From: Anaerolineales bacterium | Lineage (GTDB): Bacteria; Chloroflexota; Anaerolineae; Aggregatilineales; J027 | DNA length: 64,000 nucleotides | Assembly (NCBI GenBank): GCA_020634155.1 | Contig: JACKCI010000001.1 | Location: forward strand, 806,001-870,000 | Reading direction: 5' to 3' | In this document: positions 57,416 through 64,000 of the stretch, piece by piece | How the letters are laid out: the number at the start of each line of letters is the position of its first letter | Position numbering within the stretch: position 1 is the first letter of the stretch | The notes under the pieces: model-generated | Database searches by the model: none | What the model was told of the DNA's origin: nothing | What the model saw: the letters and a program-made list of their open reading frames with translations, nothing else | Translations under genes and position numbers: made by a program

Positions 57416-58153
57416 CTAGAGGCCCATCTTCTTAAAGATGAACTCCGGTATATGGATAATCAGCTTCATAATCGGCCACCAGAACCAAGGCACATAAATC
57501 ACATCTTGCCCCTGTTTCATACCCTTGTAAATGGCCTTACCTACCTGATGGGGCTTGGCGAACAAGGGATTCTTGGGGGCATCGGCAGTCATCGGGGTAT
57601 CGACAAAGCCGGGCTTGACCGTTAAGACCGTGACACCCACTTTCGAGAGCCGATTACGTAGGCCCTGCATGAAGGTCGTGACGCCAGCTTTAGCCGTGCC
57701 ATAGACATAATTGCTTTGACGGCCTCGGTCACCCGCTACCGACGAGATAACCGCAATACAGCCACGCTTCTGTTGCTCAAAGTAATTGGCAAGGGGGGTC
57801 AGGAGCGAGACCACGCTCAGGAAATTGGTGTTGAGTTGTTGCAAGGTCTCCTCAACGCTGGCTTGGGCTTGGCCTTGGTCACCCAAGGTGCCGTGTGCAA
57901 TCAATACTGCGTCAAGGCTACCGAGACTTGCCAAGGCTGCATCAATCAAGGCTTGGTGTTGGTCAAGGGCGGCTAAGTCAGTGGTGTAAGTCTCAACACG
58001 CTGCGCCCCACGCACCTTGAGGTCATCTTGCACGATTTTGAGCTTGTCGGGGTTGCGCCCCACGATGAATAATTCGGCCCCGTCTGCCGCAAAGAGACGG
58101 GCTGTTTCATGGGCTATTGCTGAAGTTGCGCCAATAACAAGGATTTTTAGCAT
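57416..58153 (-). CDS. dprE2: Decaprenylphospho-beta-D-erythro-pentofuranosid-2-ulose 2-reductase-like SDR (DprE2-like)
   Basis: 245 residues from ATG 58153, which overlaps the stop of dprE1 by seven bases. SDR features: GATSAIAHETARLF, NAG-like IAHGT, VISSVAGDRG and YVYGTAKAG with catalytic Tyr/Lys. It ends in a hydrophobic VPWFWWPIMKLIIHIPEFIF segment as in DprE2, suited to a lipid substrate at the membrane. With DprE1 it would convert polyprenyl-phosphoryl ribose to the arabinose form. The assignment depends on its coupling to DprE1. Confidence 0.82.
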   Translation of the reverse strand: MLKILVIGATSAIAHETARLFAADGAELFIVGRNPDKLKIVQDDLKVRGAQRVETYTTDLAALDQHQALIDAALASLGSLDAVLIAHGTLGDQGQAQASVEETLQQLNTNFLSVVSLLTPLANYFEQQKRGCIAVISSVAGDRGRQSNYVYGTAKAGVTTFMQGLRNRLSKVGVTVLTVKPGFVDTPMTADAPKNPLFAKPHQVGKAIYKGMKQGQDVIYVPWFWWPIMKLIIHIPEFIFKKMGL

Positions 58154-59481
58154 TTGTCCATTATCCGTCGCCAAAAGCTGGATGAGAATTTCGGGTCAAT
58201 AAAGGGTTCAAACTCGCGCCACTGCGGGAAACTGGCCTCAAAGGTCTCAAAGCTCATACGGGCATCCTTAGCGGGATAAATAGCCCCTCCATTGGCCCGC
58301 ACCACTGCATCCAGTTCCTCGAACAAATCGAGGGTAATCTGCCCCCGATTGGCAAAATCCAATGCCAAGGTCACCCCCGGACGCGGGAATGACAACATCC
58401 CCGGTGAGGGTCGGTCGCCAAAGGTCTTAATCACAACCAAGGGTGACCCCTGTCCGGATGCTCCAATGCGGCGAATAATCTCGCTGATGGGTTCGATGCT
58501 ATCTTCATAGGGTACCACGCACTGGTACTGGAAGAAGCCGCGCTTGCCATAGCCGCGATTCCAATTGTTGATGACATCCAACGGGTAAAAGAAGGGGTCA
58601 AACGGCACTACTGCCCGCACCATCTTTGGCAATTGGGCATGGTAATAAACCTCGTTGAACGCCTTAACCGTGAATGTGTTGATGAGACCACTCGGCAAAT
58701 CTATGGGCATACTGACCATCGGCTTGGCTTCGACATCGGGTTCAGCACCAAGCGGGGGGTCGTAGTGGTTGCCGCGTGTAAATATCCCACGCCCAAAACT
58801 ATCCCCTTGCGAAAGACAGTCAATCCAACCAACGGTGTATTCGGTCGTCTTGGAGTCTGCCGCTATCTCGAAAAATTCATCAAGGTTGCGGAATTTGATA
58901 CGCTCTTGGTCAATCAATGGGCTAAGAACAGGCTTGAGTTTGAACTCGGCCCATAAGATGACCCCCGTGAGACCAAGGCCGCCAATTGTGGCACGGAATA
59001 GCTCGACGTTCTCAGTCGGTGAACAAATCAAGCGCTCTCCCGAAGAACGCAGCAATTCAAATTGGGTTATGTGGCAGCCAAAGGTGCCGTCAATATGGTG
59101 GCCTTTGCCATGCACATCATTGGCAATCGCGCCGCCCACCGATACAAACTTGGTGCCGGGAGTGGCAGGCAAGAACCAACCGCGTGGCACAATAAAGTCC
59201 AGAATTTCAGCAAAAGAGAGTCCCGCTTCGCAGCGTAGAATCCCTTGCTCGGCATCAAAGGCAATCAATTGGCGTAGCTCGGTGACATCCAATAGCACCC
59301 CATCATTATTGAGGCAGCTATCGCCATAACTACGCCCATAGCCGAAAGGCAAAATCGTGGTATCCAGACGGCCAAAATCAAAATCTTGCCCACGCCAATA
59401 GAGCTTCTCTACAGCGCGATGCTCCGGTTTCGGATAGCGTCCCCACGACTGATAACGCTTGGTAATCGTCGCAGAATTCAC
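58147..59481 (-). CDS. dprE1: Decaprenylphosphoryl-beta-D-ribose oxidase-like FAD enzyme (DprE1-like)
   Basis: 444 residues, FAD-binding type 4 (VAO family). The FAD domain shows GYGRSYGDSCLN, SVGGAIANDVHGKGHH and GGLGLTGVI. The substrate domain carries SFPRPGVTLALDF and a KDARMSFETFEASFP tail. The order and length match mycobacterial DprE1, which oxidises the 2-OH of polyprenyl-phospho-ribose. At the position of mycobacterial Cys387 (target of benzothiazinone drugs) the aligned residue here is Ala (LALDF). It is encoded with dprE2 just downstream. Why an apparently non-mycobacterial organism needs this pair is unclear; arabinose- or ribose-linked lipids are possible. Confidence 0.85.
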   Translation of the reverse strand: MNSATITKRYQSWGRYPKPEHRAVEKLYWRGQDFDFGRLDTTILPFGYGRSYGDSCLNNDGVLLDVTELRQLIAFDAEQGILRCEAGLSFAEILDFIVPRGWFLPATPGTKFVSVGGAIANDVHGKGHHIDGTFGCHITQFELLRSSGERLICSPTENVELFRATIGGLGLTGVILWAEFKLKPVLSPLIDQERIKFRNLDEFFEIAADSKTTEYTVGWIDCLSQGDSFGRGIFTRGNHYDPPLGAEPDVEAKPMVSMPIDLPSGLINTFTVKAFNEVYYHAQLPKMVRAVVPFDPFFYPLDVINNWNRGYGKRGFFQYQCVVPYEDSIEPISEIIRRIGASGQGSPLVVIKTFGDRPSPGMLSFPRPGVTLALDFANRGQITLDLFEELDAVVRANGGAIYPAKDARMSFETFEASFPQWREFEPFIDPKFSSSFWRRIMDKC

Positions 59482-59492
59482 AGGAGTCCTTT

Positions 59493-60857
59493 CTAGCCTT
59501 GCACGCGACGTAGAGCCGCTTGTGCTTGGCTGTAATTGGGGTTGAGCGTCAGGGCTGCGTCATATTCTTCAATGGCTGCGTCGGCGTTGCCCTGCACTTC
59601 AAACACTCGTCCCCGATAATAAAATATCTCTTCAACATAGCGCGTTGTCTTCAATGTATCGTTGGTTAATTGTAACACCTGCGAGAGCCGATTGGTCTGA
59701 AGTAATGCCTCAAACGGGCCAAATTGATACCACATCATCCGATAGGGCAGATTAAATTCTGTCGCCCGTGAATAGGCCACGACCGCTTCCTCATAGCGGG
59801 CAATCGCCACCAGCGAGGTACCGAGATTAAACCATGCATAGCCGTTTTCAGGGTCTGCTTGCACTTCACGTTGGGCAACCTCCACCGCCTTGCGTCGATT
59901 ATCCAACTCTGTCCATTCCGAACCGAGAAAGGCCGATAACTCAGCTTCACGGGCTGGGGCATAGATGACAATATAGTTGCGATTGAATTGCTGCCAATCG
60001 CGGTCAAAAATCTCGTAGCTTCGCGTCAACGACGGCTTGTTAGCACGACCCAAATAGGAATCGTAAACCGTGATAGTGCCTTCTGCATCATCATAGCCCA
60101 CCACGGTCTCGTAATGCCCATACCAGCCCTCGCCATTGTTCGGGTCATAACCCGATTCCACAACAACGATAAACTGATGAGAAATCAGCCACTTAATCTG
60201 GTTCAAATCGCCCGCCATGCGCCAAATAGCCCGCAAATCGGTAAATTGATGGACATAATCAATCATCTGCTGGGGTGTCACATTGCGGTCTTCACGGTCA
60301 GGTTTGAGATAAGCAGCAGTGTCGTCTTGGGTAACATTAATGTCATAGAACGATAAGGCCATCGCAAGATTGGCGGGGCCACAATTGTTCCACGTTTGTT
60401 GATGAAACGTAATCCCATCTAGCATAAAGGACGCGGGGGGCGGCATTGGCGTCGGCGTTGCGGGAATCGGGCTTGGCGTAGAGGTCAAGGTGGGAATGGC
60501 TGTCACCGCTGGTTCCGTTACCAGATTCTGTTGCCCCTCAGTCGTTGCGGTAGGTGTAGGCGTTAGCGTCGGCGGAGGTAGCGTTGGTGTCATCGTCGGG
60601 GTCGAAGTAACGGTAGGTGTATTGGTAATCAACACATAAGACACTGCTGCTGCATCTGCCTTGTGCCGCCGAATGTCTAGGTTAGGAAGTATAACAGGCA
60701 AGACAACGAGGGCTAAAACGATAACCCCAATCACCCCAATATTGAACCCTGCTACCAGCCACACAATCAACAAGGTGGGGTTTATCCCCCCGCCCCGCTT
60801 ACCGAATGCGCCCTGATCGACCGTGTTTAAGCGTGCTACCGAGCGTCGGTTACTCAT
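59493..60857 (-). CDS. Membrane-anchored C39-like cysteine peptidase with TPR tail
   Basis: 454 residues. One membrane helix near 28-58, then a 60-residue Pro/Thr linker (PTVTSTPTMTPTLPP). Residues ~145-305 are a peptidase C39-like domain: Cys159 in TWNNCGPANLAMAL, His in GHYETVVGYDD and Asp in VYDSYLG. The C-terminal ~130 residues are tetratricopeptide-like repeats (AWFNLGTSLVAIARYEEAV, AAIEEYDAALTLNPNYSQAQAA). Domains of this type cleave leader peptides or act as inactive binding modules. Acts outside the membrane. Start ATG is six bases after the previous stop, so it is co-transcribed with the gene at 60863. Confidence 0.82.
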   Translation of the reverse strand: MSNRRSVARLNTVDQGAFGKRGGGINPTLLIVWLVAGFNIGVIGVIVLALVVLPVILPNLDIRRHKADAAAVSYVLITNTPTVTSTPTMTPTLPPPTLTPTPTATTEGQQNLVTEPAVTAIPTLTSTPSPIPATPTPMPPPASFMLDGITFHQQTWNNCGPANLAMALSFYDINVTQDDTAAYLKPDREDRNVTPQQMIDYVHQFTDLRAIWRMAGDLNQIKWLISHQFIVVVESGYDPNNGEGWYGHYETVVGYDDAEGTITVYDSYLGRANKPSLTRSYEIFDRDWQQFNRNYIVIYAPAREAELSAFLGSEWTELDNRRKAVEVAQREVQADPENGYAWFNLGTSLVAIARYEEAVVAYSRATEFNLPYRMMWYQFGPFEALLQTNRLSQVLQLTNDTLKTTRYVEEIFYYRGRVFEVQGNADAAIEEYDAALTLNPNYSQAQAALRRVQG

Positions 60858-60862
60858 GATGT

Positions 60863-62278
60863 TTAACTAACTCGCTTCCATGTCACATCTGCCCAACGGA
60901 ACATTGCTACCACATCATCGGCGGTCACAATAGCGTTAAGGCGTCCAAGTTCATCTACAATGAAGGTAACCGACTGCACCCGCCATGAGGGTTGGTACAC
61001 CGAAAACTGATTGCGGTAATATTCAGCCGTTTGGAGGGCGGTGCCATCGCGGTCATCATATAGTGCATTATGTCGAACCAACATTTCGTCCTCACTAATG
61101 GCTAACTCAGTGCGACGCAGAATTTTTAGTTCAAGGCCAAGTCTCCACTGGAAGAACGATGTCCAGTCGATACGCTGTAGAGTATCAATATTCATATCTG
61201 GCAAAGTCATTTGCAGCAACGTTCCCAACGAGGTATCTGGATTGAGTACCCGCAACATCAATGCAGGCACGGTATCCCCGTAATTCTGAACAATGCTTTC
61301 AAAAAAAGGTGAGCCTTGGCTAGGGTCGCCAATCATCCGCCCAACTAGCCACGCCTGATATTCATTTACAAAGAAATCAGAGTCATAGTAAGGGCTGGCG
61401 ACAAAGGTCGTCGATGGGCTGACGCTATAATTCACTACCCGTTCAGCAATCAGGCGGGCCATGAACTGTTCAATATCAGGCGACAATTGGTTATCCAGCC
61501 GACTACGCCCTGCATACAACGGAGAGGCCAACACCAACTTCCAATCATCATATAAATCCCATGTAGGATCAGCCGGAGAACGTGGCTCAATATCAACCGT
61601 CAAGTCAGGTAAGTCCGCAGGACATATCAACCATGCACAGACTTGTCCCCACCACTGGCTCAAACGAATACCTACCGCTTTAGCAAAGGTCTCATCTAAG
61701 CTATAGTAGTTGACCTGTACCTGTCCGCGCTGAAGGCGAGTTTTCTCACCCCAAAAATTGATGTCAGGCGGGACCCGTCGCCAGCCATTTTGCTCGGCAT
61801 CAGTATAGTGCCAATAAAACCATACTACCTCATAGGCGATGCCGTTGACTTTCTCTTCAACAACAACCCGTGCCCGTGATTGGTCAATGTCCATCTCAAC
61901 ATCCAGCACCTGACCTGTTAACTCCAGACGACCAGTATTCTTGAGTTGTTGATACTCGTCAAACGTCTGACGCTGCAAGTCCATCCAATACTCGCTACCG
62001 CTACGGCGGATGTTCATATAGTTATCGCGGTCACCAATTTTTAGCGCCCGCACCTCCGCATCAACAGTGTCAAGTAGGTCTTGGCGCAAGCCATCCTCAA
62101 CCATCCGTAGGCGCAAGACAATCGCCCCAATAATCAAGCATAGACCTAACCCAAAACCCAAAAGTACCGCTAGCAAGCGCCGACGTTGCCGACGCCGCAT
62201 GAGCTTTACTTGAGGGTCTTCGGTGGCCCGTCGCCGTTTTTGTTCTGATTCAATTTGCCAATCGAGTTGAATACCCAT
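60863..62278 (-). CDS. Membrane-anchored extracytoplasmic protein of unknown function
   Basis: 471 residues. A highly basic cytoplasmic N-terminus (MRRRQRRRLL) precedes one membrane helix near residues 34-56. The outer part starts with an alpha/beta domain resembling an NTF2-like fold (QDLLDTVDAEVRALKIGDRDNYMNIRR). A middle region follows (LSPDIEQFMARLIAERVVNY), and a second similar domain lies at the C-terminus (HNALYDDRDGTALQTAEYYRN). Family not recognised. It is six bases from the C39-like gene and may be its partner, since both are anchored proteins of similar size. Confidence 0.68.
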   Translation of the reverse strand: MGIQLDWQIESEQKRRRATEDPQVKLMRRRQRRRLLAVLLGFGLGLCLIIGAIVLRLRMVEDGLRQDLLDTVDAEVRALKIGDRDNYMNIRRSGSEYWMDLQRQTFDEYQQLKNTGRLELTGQVLDVEMDIDQSRARVVVEEKVNGIAYEVVWFYWHYTDAEQNGWRRVPPDINFWGEKTRLQRGQVQVNYYSLDETFAKAVGIRLSQWWGQVCAWLICPADLPDLTVDIEPRSPADPTWDLYDDWKLVLASPLYAGRSRLDNQLSPDIEQFMARLIAERVVNYSVSPSTTFVASPYYDSDFFVNEYQAWLVGRMIGDPSQGSPFFESIVQNYGDTVPALMLRVLNPDTSLGTLLQMTLPDMNIDTLQRIDWTSFFQWRLGLELKILRRTELAISEDEMLVRHNALYDDRDGTALQTAEYYRNQFSVYQPSWRVQSVTFIVDELGRLNAIVTADDVVAMFRWADVTWKRVS

Positions 62279-62332
62279 AAGCCATAAGCCTAGAAAACCT
62301 ACCCTCTTCTGTCAATGGTAATTGTCCACTGG

Positions 62333-63094
62333 TCACCCTACGCGAACATCACCAACCGTGATGCGGTGCTTATGGCCTTGAGCATCTACCACCAATAGTG
62401 CGCCTGCGCTATCTACATCATAGGCGGTTCCCTCAATTACCCCTTGTTGGGTATGAATATGGACATGTTGACCAATTGTTACCAACCATTCGCGCCATGT
62501 TGCCACTAGTAATGGGTCATGGATTCGGCTCATCCAATAGTCAATCCGTTCCAACACTTGGGTAATCAGTTTGACCCGAAGGACAGGCTGTGCGGTGTGG
62601 TCTTCTAAACTCGTCGCAATCGACTCAAGGGGAGTTCCCGCAAACTGGACGCGGATATTGATACCAACCCCTAACACAACCCCCTTGAGTGTCTCACCTT
62701 GCCAGAGGGCTTCGGCAAGGATACCACATACCTTACGAGTGCCAATCAGCACATCATTCGGCCATTTCAGAACAGGGTTTATGTAAGCCCGCAACGCCTC
62801 CGCTACCGCCAACCCACCCAACACCGTGACCCGTTGTAGGTGGGCAGGGTCAATTGTCGGACGTAAAATCACGCTCATAGCAAGGGCCTGCTGAGGTGGG
62901 GTTTGCCATCCACGCCCCATACGCCCACGCCCTGCCCGCTGTTCATTTGCGACCACCACCGACCCGGCTGCGGTGCCCTCAAGTGCCCATTTCTGCGCTA
63001 CATCGTTGGTGCTACCGATGCTTTCAAAATAACGGAGGGGGCGATTTCCCAAGGCTTGCTCTAAGATTTGAAAAGAGAGTTGATCCCCTACCAT
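62333..63094 (-). CDS. birA: Biotin--[acetyl-CoA carboxylase] ligase BirA (class I)
   Basis: 253 residues, without an N-terminal DNA-binding helix-turn-helix, so class I. Ligase motifs: GSTNDVAQKWA, the biotin/AMP loop GRGRMGRGWQTP, LKWPNDVLIG and GVGINI. A small C-terminal SH3-like domain follows (TAYDVDSAGALLVVD). It attaches biotin to carboxylase carrier lysines in the cytoplasm and cannot repress transcription directly. Divergent from the partial gene at 63146. Confidence 0.93.
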   Translation of the reverse strand: MVGDQLSFQILEQALGNRPLRYFESIGSTNDVAQKWALEGTAAGSVVVANEQRAGRGRMGRGWQTPPQQALAMSVILRPTIDPAHLQRVTVLGGLAVAEALRAYINPVLKWPNDVLIGTRKVCGILAEALWQGETLKGVVLGVGINIRVQFAGTPLESIATSLEDHTAQPVLRVKLITQVLERIDYWMSRIHDPLLVATWREWLVTIGQHVHIHTQQGVIEGTAYDVDSAGALLVVDAQGHKHRITVGDVRVG

Positions 63095-63145
63095 TGGTCA
63101 TTTATCCTAACTAGGGTTCGTTTTATCACAGTACAGGATGCGTAG

Positions 63146-64000
63146 ATGACTCATTCTCATCGTATATTTATTTTAATCCTTCTATTAGCGATTGCCTATC
63201 TCCCAACCTTGCAGACCATCCCCAATGGGTCGTCGCAATTGATGATGATTGATGTTGGGGAAACTCAAATTGTGCTAAACACATGGGGCACCCTACACCC
63301 AACAGGCTATCCGCTGTATGTCATGGTTGGGAATGCTCTTGTCAGCCTGCTACGGGCAGGTGGGATAGATGCCGCAACCGCTCCCGCCCTTGTGTCGATG
63401 TTTTGGGGTTTCTTAGCCCTTATCGTCATCTACAGCCTACTTGCACACCTCTCCCAACAGCCCAATCTCGCTTTAGCGGTAACCCTCCTTTTTGGTCTAA
63501 CACGCTTTGTCTGGGTACATCAAGTTGTTGCCGAGATTTACTCGATGGCCTTGCTGCTTATCGCCTTGCTTTATTGGATTGCCTTCTGGCCTCATTTACG
63601 CCACCGAATCACCTTGCTGGCTTTCGTGGGGGGTGTCGGATTAGCCCATCACCGCGGCATCATGTTCATGGTACTCCCCTTGGTAGTTACCGTCTGGAAT
63701 GAAATCTGGCCTATGGTCAAGCGCAAACCGTGGCTAATGATAGGTTGGCTACTGGCTGGGCTGGTCGGGTTCCTGCCTTACCTTTATCTCCCCTTACGCG
63801 CTAATGCAACATGGGCCTATGGTGACCCCGGCACATGGTATGGCTTCAAACACCAGTTTTTAGGCAGTGAAGCCAGTTACCTCGGTGGGTGGCCGGAATC
63901 ATTTGAGCAATTTCGAGCCAATTGGGAGCGTTTCACGCGGTTATTGGTTGATGAAGTCAGTTTAGTAGGATTTGTTGTGGGGGCTGGGGGATTAAGTTAT
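63146..64000 (+). CDS. DUF2723-like GT-C membrane protein, 5' part
   Basis: An open frame from ATG 63146 continues past the end of the window; 285 codons are visible. The protein begins MTHSHRIFILILLLAIAYL, a first membrane helix, then the family hallmark DVGE (related to DSGE) and HPTGYPLYVMVGNALV near residues 50-65. About six further helices follow. DUF2723 proteins are GT-C transferases similar to protein O-mannosyltransferases, using lipid-linked sugars at the membrane. The start is 51 bases from the divergent birA. Only the N-terminal part can be judged. Confidence 0.8.
   Translation, partial: MTHSHRIFILILLLAIAYLPTLQTIPNGSSQLMMIDVGETQIVLNTWGTLHPTGYPLYVMVGNALVSLLRAGGIDAATAPALVSMFWGFLALIVIYSLLAHLSQQPNLALAVTLLFGLTRFVWVHQVVAEIYSMALLLIALLYWIAFWPHLRHRITLLAFVGGVGLAHHRGIMFMVLPLVVTVWNEIWPMVKRKPWLMIGWLLAGLVGFLPYLYLPLRANATWAYGDPGTWYGFKHQFLGSEASYLGGWPESFEQFRANWERFTRLLVDEVSLVGFVVGAGGLSY

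Noticed and set aside
63283..63702. A 139-codon plus-strand frame at the right edge
   Set aside because: It lies in another frame inside the DUF2723-like gene starting at 63146, which has the correct helices and HPTGYPLY motif.
1..64000. tRNA, rRNA, tmRNA or prophage regions
   Set aside because: All gaps are short and none shows a cloverleaf, conserved rRNA stretch, integrase or phage structural gene.

Overview
The window looks like a chromosomal segment from a Chloroflexota bacterium, most likely of the class Anaerolineae. This is an inference from gene content: a nuoC-nuoD fusion, multi-GAF SpoIIE phosphatases, PT-linker lipoproteins, GT-C-like membrane proteins, a DUF1800/DUF1501 pair, frequent TTG/GTG starts and moderate GC. 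No rRNA or tRNA gene is visible, so the assignment rests on protein families alone. The window is almost fully coding: about 55 genes, with no gene-free stretch over 300 bases.

Layout. 1-2.4 kb: the edge of a membrane-protein gene, a GDP-sugar reductase and an orphan TadA/CpaF-like ATPase. 2.5-4.8 kb: an MFS drug exporter and its TetR repressor, each with a matching operator. 4.85-13.0 kb (minus strand): an apparent operon encoding a three-repeat membrane-anchored protein, an aldehyde dehydrogenase, IscX, NuoB, a NuoC-NuoD fusion and an unusual NuoI with a long repeat-bearing tail. It is closed by a terminator before moaB. 13.2-17.6 kb: a small Cys-containing protein, Mrp, and two membrane proteins. 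17.7-33.6 kb: signalling and housekeeping. This holds a partner-switching module (STAS, RsbW-like kinase fused to STAS, six-GAF SpoIIE phosphatase), a 7-TM histidine-kinase-like protein lacking its phospho-acceptor His, a Nudix hydrolase, a VanW/beta-lactamase-like protein, yebC-ruvC-ruvA and a REC-GAF-kinase hybrid.

33.6-40.9 kb (minus strand) is the most unusual part. It contains a CrcB channel, an IscB-type RNA-guided nuclease gene with an internal deletion removing RuvC-II and HNH, a structured omega-RNA-like leader, a truncated hemoglobin, and a 1152-residue ClpB-like AAA+ protein whose C-terminal third is a class-I release-factor-like (RF2-like) domain without the GGQ region. 40.9-48.3 kb: two paralogous penicillin acylases flanking a GT-C-like membrane protein. 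48.4-57.4 kb: a CDF metal transporter with three C-terminal domains, a lone receiver, the DUF1800/DUF1501 Tat pair, a DUF2202 ferritin-like protein, an arylamine N-acetyltransferase, an aldo/keto reductase, a HEAT-repeat protein and a UDP-sugar epimerase. 57.4-63.1 kb (minus strand): DprE2, DprE1, a membrane-anchored C39-like/TPR protein, a membrane-anchored unknown and BirA. A DUF2723-like membrane protein runs off the right edge.

Start sites were moved from the longest frame wherever a Shine-Dalgarno sequence, signal peptide or family length supported it. The strongest leads are the AAA+/release-factor fusion and the internally deleted IscB with its intact-looking RNA leader.
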